Assembly (NCBI RefSeq): GCF_000003605.2
Contig: NW_003158725.1
Coordinates: 594,274 to 611,446, forward strand
Direction: 5' to 3'
Source of the DNA: Saccoglossus kowalevskii
Lineage: Eukaryota; Hemichordata; Enteropneusta; Harrimaniidae
Length of the DNA: 17,173 nt
Part shown: in pieces, positions 1 to 7,804 of the stretch
Layout of the letters: each line of letters begins with the position of its first letter
Position numbering within the stretch: the stretch's first letter is position 1
Notes under the pieces: model-generated
What the model was told of the DNA's origin: nothing
Database searches by the model: none
The model's input: only the letters and a program-made list of their open reading frames with translations
Position numbers and translations under genes: made by a program

Positions 1-837
1 GTTATTACGGAATTATAGCACATAATTTCCGTTGGTCACGTCACGCGTAAACACGGGTCAACAGTCCAACAGTGAGGGCGTGATTCTCGACTCGAGCCGA
101 GTTTCGGCACAGGGAGTTTGAATGTTTGATAATAAATATACATACGAACATTTTTTTCTTTTCCCCCGAACGCGTTTGCGTTGTAGATTTACCACTCTCG
201 GCTTAATGTACATTTTAATTCTTGGTTACACACCTACTAAAGCTCTCTGTAATGACTACTAATAATGCGGCTTTTTCCTTTGGTATGATGCGTGCAGCGT
301 TTGCTTTTGTGTTCTAATCTGTTTTCACACTGGGGTAACGATTACGTAATAGATCTACATGTTCAAACAGCAACCATGAAGCTAGAATGCCTTACTGAAC
401 TAGTAGTGGGGTATAAGTTCACAGATATGTTACATTCAAAATTATTCACATTATAGCATTCATAATAGAGAAAATGACAAAAAATAAAATGAAGCAGAGC
501 ATCATGGGTGCCTTCTAGTTAACTGCCTAAAAACTCAGATGGCGGTCTGAGGCGGCCACTTTTTAAAGTACGTACCATCTTACAAAAAAATTTTCAATGC
601 AAAATGTTACAATTGGGTAAATTTGAAGACTGACTATTAAAACGAAGATTTTGTTTATGTTTGAGCTTAACTCCGTGGCCAAGAACAAACAGATAGTTAA
701 CGATTTGTTTGCGTTTTTCTGCTGTTACATATTCATGAACTTATTACTTTCTCGTACGTGTGTGCAATTTTGTGTTCTTTAGTGGAAAGTCCGCTGTTAG
801 GCATTTTAGAGGGTTGTGCATTGGTGAAGGCGATTTC
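1..837. other. Non-coding left flank
   Basis: AT-rich, with no coding frame, RNA gene or repeat that I can support. The last bases (832-837, GATTTC) form the left half of a direct repeat flanking the foldback element. Confidence 0.6.
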
Positions 838-966
838 TAGTCACCTCGACCCCTATCCCGTTCGACCCTGGACACCTCGATTCCTTGCCCCCTAGTCACT
901 TTGACCCCCGGAGTTACACACTGTGCGTCACTTCGACCCAAGAATTATACAACACTGATACGACAA
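838..966 (+). repeat. Left inverted arm of the foldback element
   Basis: Pairs with 1764-1910 over its whole length, with scattered mismatches and one 20-base gap. Confidence 0.8.
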
Positions 967-1708
967 TATCATACTTTCCCTGAGTGTGTCGGCCACCGAT
1001 TTCATTTCACTGTCTAGTTAATGTTCGTTGCTTGTCGATTTCTGTTCATTCTATCGCACGCAACTGCAAAATGACGCCATCTTGGACTGAACCATTGTAC
1101 TTGATCGGTGACACCCAATTATCCCGCAAAGGAGGTGTTGCCGACGCACATATTTTTACTAAGTAATACTTCAATGAGGTGATGCCGAAACCAGTTGTCA
1201 CTAATATTGACACTTAATAAAAGGTGTGTAATTATTAAAACGAATGTTTATTTTATTTTCTAGGCATGCAGGCTTATATTTATAGCACCGTATACAGACT
1301 ATCATGATTGTGATGTGTTTTAATAGGAGATATTTAACTCATTTCTGAAAATATATAATTAGTTGCATTGTACAATAGCATATATGACAGCATTTGTTGC
1401 CACTGACTTGCTTGAAATAAATATAATACATTGTTGCAAGTCGGCCGTGGGGGGGGGGGAAACTAGCCTGGGTGAGTAATGTATTCGCGCAACTGTTTTT
1501 TGATCCAAAAACGCAACTGAAACCAACGGGTACGGACAGGCGCAGCTGTCAATTATTTTGCGGAATCAGGATTAAAAATGCGTAAAATAACGGAAACACT
1601 GCATGATGATATAGAACATTATAAATATATTAAAGTTTGTGTGGTTGGTGTAATAATGTACATAAAAATATCCAACTTACGACGGTAAGTTGTCATGCAG
1701 TGGTATGT

Positions 1709-1726
1709 GTTTGTTTGTTTGTTTGT
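1709..1726 (+). repeat. (GTTT)n microsatellite
   Basis: Four and a half GTTT units within the core of the foldback element. Confidence 0.85.
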
Positions 1727-1763
1727 ATAAGGTGTTAATTGTCGGTAACAACATATATTTTTT

Positions 1764-1910
1764 TGTCGTACAGTGTTGTATAATTCTCGAGTCGAAGTGA
1801 CGCACAGTGTGTAACTCCGGGGGTCGATGTGACTAGGGGGTAAGGGGTCAAGGTGTCTAACTTGGGGTCGAGGTGTCTAGGGTCGAACAGGATAGGGGTC
1901 GAGGTGACTT
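1764..1910 (-). repeat. Right inverted arm of the foldback element
   Basis: Reverse complement of 838-966, with one additional GGGGTCGAGGTGTCTA-type subunit. Confidence 0.8.
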
Positions 1911-1916
1911 GATTTC

Positions 1917-2468
1917 GGTGAAGGCTCAGTAGTGAATGAATTGTTTGTTTATTTTCGCCACGGTCTTCAGTACATCCATTGTTTCGTGCACATTTTCAAA
2001 TGCAATATTCACAAAAACTACACATATGTCCACACAATTGATGCCATAAGTTAAAATAAAGAGAAATATTACTCTGAATATTCATAAAATTAATCGTAGG
2101 CGAAAGTTCCTCTCTCAAAAAAATTACCAATTTGAACAGAACGGCGTTCAAAAAGTTGACACTCATAGATTTCATTTCCGGTTAAATCCGTTGGCTTTTG
2201 ACACTGGAATGCCAATACGAAAATGTATAAAACAGATAAAAGCGAATGCGTTCGGAAATCATCAGGCAGGCTTGTGCCAGTAAACTACCAGATGTGGCGC
2301 ACATCCTACAGAAATTATCCTAGTTAACACCCCGGTCACTTCTTTAGTAACCGCGTTCACACCTAGGTCAATAGATGTTATCCGTCTGGTTTTACAATGG
2401 TTTGAGTTGTATATGAACTTACAGACGGCTTGCTAATAACCGGATAACAGAAGGTAGTGTATTTACTC
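1917..2468. other. Non-coding stretch
   Basis: No gene seen. It contains inverted pairs TGTTATCCG..CGGATAACA and CCGTCTG..CAGACGG between about 2376 and 2450, which may form a weak stem. Confidence 0.5.
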
Positions 2469-2561
2469 CATTGTTACGTAACAGTGATTGACAAGGGTTT
2501 ACTCACAGGGGACTTTTACTTTTCCGCTTTGATTCTAACTAGAATTTATAGAAAATCTTGA
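2469..2561 (+). repeat. Dispersed repeat, copy 1
   Basis: Starts CATTGTTACGTAACAGTGAT and ends GAAAATCTTGA. The same order of blocks occurs at 7344-7426 in the bHLH intron. No coding content or terminal structure identified. Confidence 0.6.
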
Positions 2562-2709
2562 CCATTATTCGAGTAAACATTTGGCGTACAATCATTATTA
2601 TAATATTCATAATTGTTAATTGTCGAAAAAGGTTCATGATTGATTGGATCTCTCGTGTAAGATGCTGCCTGTACATTTATTAGAGACGCAAAGAACTCCT
2701 CTGTTCTAA

Positions 2710-2937
2710 GCCCATTATAATAGTCACACAGCCTTGCAAGTTGGGTTTAGAAAGAAAAAAAAATACATATATAGACACTGTAATAAATGTAACACTAAAG
2801 CATTAGGAGATGAAAAACATTTCCTGCTATTTTGTACAGGCTATATAGAACAAAGAAAAAAACTGTTTGATGAGTGTGCAATAAATATTTACACAATGGG
2901 TGTGAATTCCATATTTAAAAAAGATTATGGAGAATAA
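2710..2937 (+). pseudogene. 3' end of a LINE ORF2 (zf-RVT zinc knuckle), truncated
   Basis: The open stretch encodes CNKCNTKALGDEKHFLLFC followed by Y-x5-R-x-x-L-F, the C-x2-C-x9-H-x4-C knuckle seen at the C-terminus of many non-LTR retrotransposon reverse transcriptases. The frame is closed upstream by TAA at 2707. No RT or endonuclease sequence precedes it, so this is a 5'-truncated or decayed copy. It ends in TAA at 2935-2937, probably the original stop. Clade not assigned. Confidence 0.75.
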
Positions 2938-3146
2938 TATAACTTTAGCAAAATACTTAAAGAGCACAATTTTTAAAACCACAGAAAGTAATTAATTTAT
3001 TTTTTCTTTTATTTTACTAACATTTTATTTTTATCTCTTATGTATTGTATGTTTTTTATTTCTTTGTATTTATGTTCCTTACCATACAAAAACCTTCTGA
3101 AGGTTTTTAGTAGTGTAATAAAGTTATTATTATTATATAATTATTA
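2938..3146 (+). mobile_element. LINE 3' UTR with stem-loop and (TTA)n tail
   Basis: It continues the LINE remnant. A stem AAAAACCTT / AAGGTTTTT with loop ctg sits at 3088-3108, followed by AATAAAG and a TTATTATTATTATA tail. A 3' stem-loop plus a short microsatellite tail is typical of LINE ends recognised by their own reverse transcriptase. Confidence 0.65.
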
Positions 3147-3736
3147 ATTTTTTTATCAAAATTTCACTTAAGTTATTCGAAGCCCTTGTGATTTCGGCTC
3201 CGATTAAAAAAAGACGTTGTATGGACAGAATACGGCGTTTTCAAATCGTGGACGCGTTTTAGAATAGTTTAAAGGAGTGGTCTAAATACTAATAAGTATG
3301 TCAAGGAATTGTGGGCTGATCGGGAATACTAGTTGTTTTCAGATGGGCATTTTCGGCTAGAGACGGAATTCAAGAAGCTCGGCCTTGATAAATTATCAGA
3401 GTTCAAACCCAGCTCTGATCGCGTGCACGCACTATATTTCCTAGTTTACAAGAATGACATGTTTATGTTTATTAATAAAAGAATTGTTAGTTTTACGACA
3501 CTCTGTCTGATTTTGAACATACATGTATATGCAAATATACATTCGATTTCCCTTGACGTCGGCAGCGGCGCTGCACACAAGTTGGAATTCGAACAGAACT
3601 GAAATGCCATGTCATGTTACTGGAATTATATGTTGTCTTCTGATTGTCCATTTTCCAGGGAAATTATAAAAAAATAACATTTTCAATCATTATTCATATT
3701 AGAGTGAAAACATTTTCAAATCGACCCTAGGATAAA
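3147..3736. other. Non-coding stretch with one unrecognised frame
   Basis: A 89-codon frame at 3333-3602 (+) shows no motif or family I know and sits in AT-rich sequence; I do not call it a gene. Nothing else seen. Confidence 0.5.
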
Positions 3737-3766
3737 CCAGTCCCCAAGGAACTGTGCAGGGACTGG
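3737..3766. repeat. Short inverted repeat CCAGTCCC..GGGACTGG
   Basis: Eight-base arms at 3737-3744 and 3759-3766 with a 14-base loop, next to the larger inverted repeat at 3834-3902. Confidence 0.6.
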
Positions 3767-3808
3767 GACTGTGGATAAACGTACCTACTATCAAAACCGT
3801 CCGATTTA

Positions 3809-3820
3809 CCCCCCCCCCCC
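3809..3820 (+). repeat. Poly(C) run of 12
   Basis: Homopolymer between the two inverted repeats. Another homopolymer, G11, lies at 1449-1459 in the foldback element. Confidence 0.9.
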
Positions 3821-3833
3821 GCCAAATATCTAT

Positions 3834-3902
3834 AAGGTACTAACGGAAGGAGCCACGACGCTATTGTTTTAGCTTTGCCCCATGATCGTCCGTTAGTACC
3901 TT
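3834..3902. repeat. Perfect 13-bp inverted repeat
   Basis: AAGGTACTAACGG at 3834-3846 and its reverse complement at 3890-3902, with a 43-base spacer. It may be the remains of a small palindromic element or a cruciform-forming site. Confidence 0.7.
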
Positions 3903-4257
3903 CCATGGTTAAAGCAAATCCGACCACTCTATGCTTCGAACATGTAGTAAATATATTTATATTTTCATTTTAATTCAAATTTCTTTACAGAAAATGATAA
4001 AGATCGACCCCGTTATAGTATCAATGTAATAATAATGTGAATATATTGTGTCTTTACTCATAGGTGTCAAATCTCGCATATCATCTCGACGATCTATCAC
4101 GTGATTATTTACAATTTAACTAGAGTGCACCATATGTTTGACTCACTTTAATTGGAGGTATCGCAGAGAAGTTACGCAGCTCAAAGCCTGTATATGCCTG
4201 CCCTATGTTATTTTACGACTTGATTGAAAGAAGTGTTTCCTACTACAGGCCACGCCG
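3903..4257. other. Upstream region of the bHLH-Orange gene
   Basis: AT-rich, non-coding; it holds the E-box palindrome at 4096-4105. No other motif I can defend. Confidence 0.5.
4096..4105. promoter_or_regulatory. Palindromic E-box ATCACGTGAT
   Basis: Class B E-box (CACGTG at 4098-4103) in a 10-bp palindrome, about 690 bases upstream of the bHLH start codon. The identical decamer recurs at 12359-12368. CACGTG is the established target of bHLH-Orange and of CLOCK/BMAL-type proteins. Occupancy is inference. Confidence 0.4.
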
Positions 4258-4264
4258 TATAAAA
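4258..4264 (+). promoter_or_regulatory. TATA-like box, candidate core promoter of the bHLH gene
   Basis: TATAAAA follows a short GC-rich patch (ccacgccg). It would place the start of transcription near 4290 and make 4290-4508 a 5' UTR exon ending at the GTGAGT donor. The E-box at 4098 lies 160 bases upstream. Short motif only. Confidence 0.25.
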
Positions 4265-4388
4265 TGTATGTAAGCTTTTCAATCAATTCAATGATATTCT
4301 TTTTTTTTAAGTTTTGAAGGTTTATTTGCCTTCTTTGACTTGCCTTTGTGAACCACACACGTTGGGTTTATCTCGTATGTTAAGGTCG

Positions 4389-4394
4389 CACGTG
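4389..4394. promoter_or_regulatory. E-box CACGTG
   Basis: Second E-box upstream of the bHLH gene, 398 bases before ATG 4787, inside the presumed promoter or 5' exon. Together with 4098 it could allow feedback by the encoded repressor. Confidence 0.4.
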
Positions 4395-4500
4395 ATGGAA
4401 GCGATAGAACAAACACGGCCGGTACGTTATAATGTGATTCACGTCAGCTAGTTTGTGTAATACAAGGTTTAACCATTTAAGAATCTTTCCTTATAATTCC

Positions 4501-4507
4501 TATAAAA
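4501..4507 (+). promoter_or_regulatory. Alternative TATA-like box
   Basis: TATAAAA lies 286 bases before ATG 4787 and 112 bases after the E-box at 4389. As a core promoter it would start an unspliced leader near 4530, with several upstream ATGs. It overlaps the proposed end of the 5' exon, so only one of the two readings can be right in a given transcript. Confidence 0.25.
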
Positions 4508-4508
4508 T

Positions 4509-4749
4509 GTGAGTTTTTGTTTTGTTTATATAGAATAGAATTTTTGTTTTACACGATTGTTTCTGCACTGATTTTTTTTTTAAATATTCTCCCTCGCGTT
4601 CCTAGCTTGTATAATTTAGAAAACACTGACGGGGCATATGCAATAACGTATGTATCTTACGAAACTGTCGCCGTAGTGTATGCAACACTATGATGGACGT
4701 ATTGCGGATGTGCAATTATTTCATGGTAGTTTACATTTATTTTTCTCAG
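4509..4749 (+). other. Possible 5' intron of the bHLH-Orange gene
   Basis: It starts with GTGAGT (4509-4514) and ends with a pyrimidine-rich tract plus CAG (4736-4749), 241 bases in all. Splicing it joins AT (4507-4508) to G (4750) and creates a start codon across the junction. The TATA-like box at 4501-4507 argues the other way, for a transcript that starts inside this interval. Confidence 0.4.
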
Positions 4750-4786
4750 GTACAGCCCCGAGAACTGCGACTTACATAGACATGAC
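4750..4786 (+). other. 5' extension of the main exon, possibly coding (12 residues plus a split start)
   Basis: The sequence tttatttttctcag ends at 4749 and is a strong 3' splice site. From 4751 the frame of the bHLH gene is open (YSPENCDLHRHD, then the ATG at 4787). One base, G at 4750, must be completed by an upstream exon. The donor at 4509 would supply AT, making ATG. If the acceptor is not used, this stretch is simply 5' UTR and translation begins at 4787. Confidence 0.5.
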
Positions 4787-6434
4787 ATGCCTGATTCCGA
4801 GGGAATGAAGGCATTTCACCCGCATGGAACGAAACGCCACGCGGTCGAAATGTATGAAGATAAATTAGAAGAGATGTCGGCTAGAAAGAAATCAAGAAAT
4901 TATCTCGACACGCACAAAAGTATAGAGAAAAGACGCCGTGACCGAATAAACAGTTGTTTAAATACTTTGAAAACACTAGTACCCGGATGTAGGGTGTATA
5001 ATGTTACGGCATATGCAGCCAAGAAGTTAGAAAAAGCTGAAATATTGGAGATGACAATTGATTATTTAAACAAGATTCATCAAATCTACCCAGACGGCTT
5101 GTTGAACGACAAGGCGGGGTGTTGCGGCGGCAATGATCAATTGGTAAATGAAATAACACAATGGGTTCAAGAAAAGAAACGTTGCCATAACAACGTAGAC
5201 GATTTCGTCCACACTCTTATAGGTTATTTGCAAACTTGCAATGAAAGATCAAGGTATGACACTATATTACATAGTGCCATCAAATCAGAGCCTCTTAGTC
5301 ATGAGTGTAGCAAAAAGCATTGCAAATTCGACGTATCTAGAATTGAACGAGGTCGACATTCTAATAATGACAAGTTAGACGAGCCGCTACCAACGCTTCA
5401 GCGTGAAAATGGGTCGCCACTACCAGATCATGCTAATCGCGATGACTCATCGTGCTCATCTAGCGAGTGTTCTATTATCGGGAGTGGAAAGATGCCAAGT
5501 CCACCGTTGATGACGGGGCCAACCGATCACCTCAGTACATTTCAACCAGCATTTTCTGATCTTTTAAAATCACTAGGCCAAGCCAGTGCAGTATCTACAC
5601 CTAGCTATTACGATTTTCAAAAGCATCCAAGCGGATATCCAACATCCCACCAACAATTACATAGTCGCCAGGCTAGCCACACAGACAATCAAAACGTGAG
5701 GAACCCATCGACTTGTACCCCATGTAACTCACTTGACGAAGCATGCACCTGTGGGGCAACAGCTCGAATGCAAAATAAGCTACAGGCAGAACATCTTAAC
5801 AATGAACACGAATTTCCACCAATGTTAAATGCCCAATCACCAGCAATGAACATGAACGCTCTTCAACACATGGTCACACAGCATTTAAAACTTCCAGGTA
5901 CATCGCAATCACTTCTGAGTTCATTGGCTGCACTGACTTGTAACATTGTAGCCCAAACGTTGCAGAAACCACCAGCACCTCCATGTCCTCCGCGATCACC
6001 ACGACCTCCACCACCAACACCGTCCGATCGTCACTACCACCAACACCCACCACCACCGCCATCACCACCACCTCCGCGACCAATGTCACAGCAGTCTCGC
6101 CAACACCACCATTATCACCCACGTGTACAGCGACAACAGGTCAATATCATTGCGGATTACCAACACCAACCAAGGAATGGAGACGTCCACGATACCAGTA
6201 ACAGCACCCATAGGTACAATGCATCCTCAGAATACACTGGAGGCCCCTTCCCACAAAAGAATGGAGCTGACCGGGACACTAGCAACAACAGCCATGGATA
6301 CTATACGCCTGAGTATTCTGGGTCCCCATTTCCACAGAAGAAGAACCAACACATTACCAACAATGAAGACGTGGTAGTAGATAATATGCAAAGTCTGATG
6401 CAAGACCCAGTGAAACTAAATAACCAAGAATCAG
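4787..6434 (+). CDS. bHLH-Orange transcriptional repressor, main coding exon (cwo/HELT/Hey-like)
   Basis: This exon encodes the DNA-binding and dimerisation part of a nuclear bHLH-Orange repressor. Residues are numbered from ATG 4787. The basic region and helix 1 lie at about 38-66 (HKSIEKRRRDRINSCL, with Glu47 and the Arg run that contact an E-box). There is no Hes-type proline in the basic region. Helix 2 lies at 80-98 (KLEKAEILEMTIDYL). A divergent Orange domain spans about 119-153. I166-K-S-E is preceded by a hydrophobic residue and fits a SUMO site. The tail is Ser-rich (218-240), has an FSDLL motif (256-260), a Pro/His-rich stretch (about 393-450) and a 28-residue tandem repeat (469-523). 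The exon ends at TCAG/GTACGT with one base of a codon left over. The frame stays open upstream to a strong acceptor at 4749, so the true start may lie earlier. The sequence closest in memory is cwo, with HELT or Hey as alternatives; no WRPW or YRPW motif is present. Confidence 0.93.
5963..6120 (+). repeat. CCA/CAC-rich low-complexity coding stretch (Pro/His-rich)
   Basis: It encodes runs of proline and histidine at residues of about 393-445. Its biased composition keeps other frames open on both strands (for example 5874-6122 minus and 5983-6201 plus). I read those as side effects and not as genes. Confidence 0.8.
6191..6355 (+). repeat. 28-codon tandem repeat inside the bHLH-Orange protein tail
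   Basis: Unit 1 spans residues 469-496 (6191-6274) and unit 2 residues 497-523 (6275-6355). Both run D-T-S-N, H-x-Y, E-Y-[TS]-G-x-P-F-P-Q-K in the same order. The DNA differs at many third positions while the residues match, which points to an old duplication kept at protein level. Function unknown. Confidence 0.8.
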
Positions 6435-6889
6435 GTACGTTCAATTTCTACATCGTTTTTAATATGAGCCACACGCGACGTACACACCCCGTTTACAATA
6501 TATTGTTTGTTTACTTTAAATTCAAACGCACACTGTGGCGTTTTAGAATAGGCATGACATTTTTGAAGACAAATTATTTAATCCCAGAGAGGTGGAAATA
6601 TGTAGACGTTAATTATTGTTGTCGCCATAGAAACAAGTTGGGTACAATCATTCTGACTAGCCTTCAAATGCCAGCTAAACACCCGACTGCTCTATATAAG
6701 GAGTATTTTAGATACTAGTAATCCTTTAAACTTGCCACATTCCCTCTAGAGGGACTGTAAACTTGCGCCTTTAATTGCATTTTTTGTTTGTTGTTTGTCA
6801 TGTATCGCAACTGAATGTCCAAGCTGACATTGTTTTGGCTATAGGTGTAGGTGGGTCGAGATGTTTAGGGGTACTGGGTCGTGTTGTAC

Positions 6890-6895
6890 AATAAA
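6890..6895 (+). terminator. Possible intronic polyadenylation signal
   Basis: AATAAA lies 172 bases after the stop codon (6716) that ends the read-through frame of the main exon. More A-rich hexamers follow near 6975. It could end a short transcript that retains the start of the intron. Motif only. Confidence 0.25.
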
Positions 6896-7019
6896 AAAAA
6901 CGGGTCGAGATTGTTTTAGGTGAGATGTCCAGTACCCGTTGTATACAGTCTCTTTTTTAAATGTTTAATGTTTTTAAATAAAATAAAATATGGGAGTCAG
7001 TGTACTAAATAGCGAAATA

Positions 7020-7048
7020 CGGGTTACCGCAAAATAAACGGTAACCCG
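7020..7048. repeat. Perfect 10-bp hairpin in the intron
   Basis: CGGGTTACCG (7020-7029), loop caaaataaa, CGGTAACCCG (7039-7048). GC-rich arms in an AT-rich context. Confidence 0.8.
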
Positions 7049-7343
7049 GCTTTTGAAAAAAATGAACAAAAAACTGTATGCAATTCTAATAATTCCTTTT
7101 AATGCTTGTAGATTAACTTGTGAGGATCGCACTAAAATCATTTAAATTCCAGACTTGTTGCTTAATTATCATTGTTTATAATGCCTAAAATAAACGATGG
7201 TAGCATCTTTGTTGATTGTAGACTTCTATAAGCCCTTATTACAACAACAACGTCGGTGGCCAACCGCGCCGATGTTGTGCATTTAAAGACAGTAAATACA
7301 GAAAGCTTGTTTATAAACAGACAATTGATTTTTCATTCACCAT

Positions 7344-7426
7344 CATTGTTACGTAACAGTGATTGCCAAGTGTTTATTCACTTTTCCTGCCGTCGAATCT
7401 AACCGGGTTTTCAAGAAAATCTTGAT
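7344..7426 (+). repeat. Dispersed repeat, copy 2
   Basis: Same orientation and block order as 2469-2561: a 20-base exact start, then TGTTTATTCA, CTTTTCC and AGAAAATCTTGA. It is shorter by about ten bases because of small deletions. Confidence 0.6.
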
Positions 7427-7617
7427 CCAAATGCAACCTCCGCTCAAAGACCTTGGCCATTCTTATCATTACCGCCAACATGAGGCGGTATCGATAAAAT
7501 CGGGAAAAGCCCAATTTGTTATTACACATTTTGCAAGATAATCCTAGTCACAAATTGCCAAAAAAGCGAAAAGGTTTTCGATCTCATCTCGGAACGAGAA
7601 ATATGCATGTTACTTTA

Positions 7618-7655
7618 TCTCTCGTCAGCGATGTTGACGGTACGCTGATGAGAGA
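7618..7655. repeat. 13-bp hairpin with one G-T mismatch
   Basis: TCTCTCGTCAGCG (7618-7630) pairs with CGCTGATGAGAGA (7643-7655) across a 12-base loop; the single mismatch can pair as G-U in RNA. Confidence 0.75.
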
Positions 7656-7788
7656 CCTTGTGATCGCTTTGGTTTCATAATACAGAATAATTGTTTAAAC
7701 CATTTGCTAAATATATGATATTTACTTGAACATTGTTCAATTTCCTCGCAATACCTTACATTCAACGACAGAGAAGAGCAAAGTACAC

Positions 7789-7804
7789 CCATGGAGCTCC
7801 ATGG
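7789..7804. repeat. 16-bp perfect palindrome
   Basis: CCATGGAGCTCCATGG, with no spacer, in the large intron. Confidence 0.85.

Larger units (their letters stand above)
838..1910. mobile_element. Foldback-type non-autonomous DNA element
   Basis: The left arm (838-966) is the inverted counterpart of the right arm (1764-1910). Both read AGTCACCTCGACCCC from the outside inward and end AACACTG..ACGACAA. The right arm carries an extra 20 bases. The arms contain degenerate GGGGTCGAGGTGTCTA subunits. GATTTC sits flush outside both ends (832-837 and 1911-1916) and is a candidate target-site duplication. The core of about 0.8 kb has no transposase and only a 60-codon frame at 984 that resembles nothing known. 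Likely class: hAT-like MITE or foldback element; family not identified. Confidence 0.75.

Noticed and set aside
3333-3602. 89-codon plus-strand frame as a gene
   Set aside because: No recognisable motif and no splice or promoter support; a frame of this size is expected by chance in a window this long.
4395-4452. 18-codon frame MEAIEQTRPVRYN in the presumed leader as the true N-terminus, by resemblance to the start of insect cwo (MEA..)
   Set aside because: It stops at TAG before any donor that joins in frame to 4750; it could at most be an upstream ORF.
5000-5025. A tiny intron removing the extra loop residues of the bHLH domain
   Set aside because: The only GT..AG pair there would be about 25 bases, far below the size a spliceosome can remove, so the long loop is taken as real.
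5874-6377. Extra coding frames over the Pro/His-rich stretch (minus 5874-6122, plus 5983-6201 and 6123-6377)
   Set aside because: They arise from CCA/CAC composition of the real bHLH frame and carry no domain of their own.
7643-7660. Hammerhead ribozyme core, from CTGATGAG
   Set aside because: CTGATGAG is present, but no GAAA core element with flanking stems follows at the required distance; the string is part of a simple hairpin.
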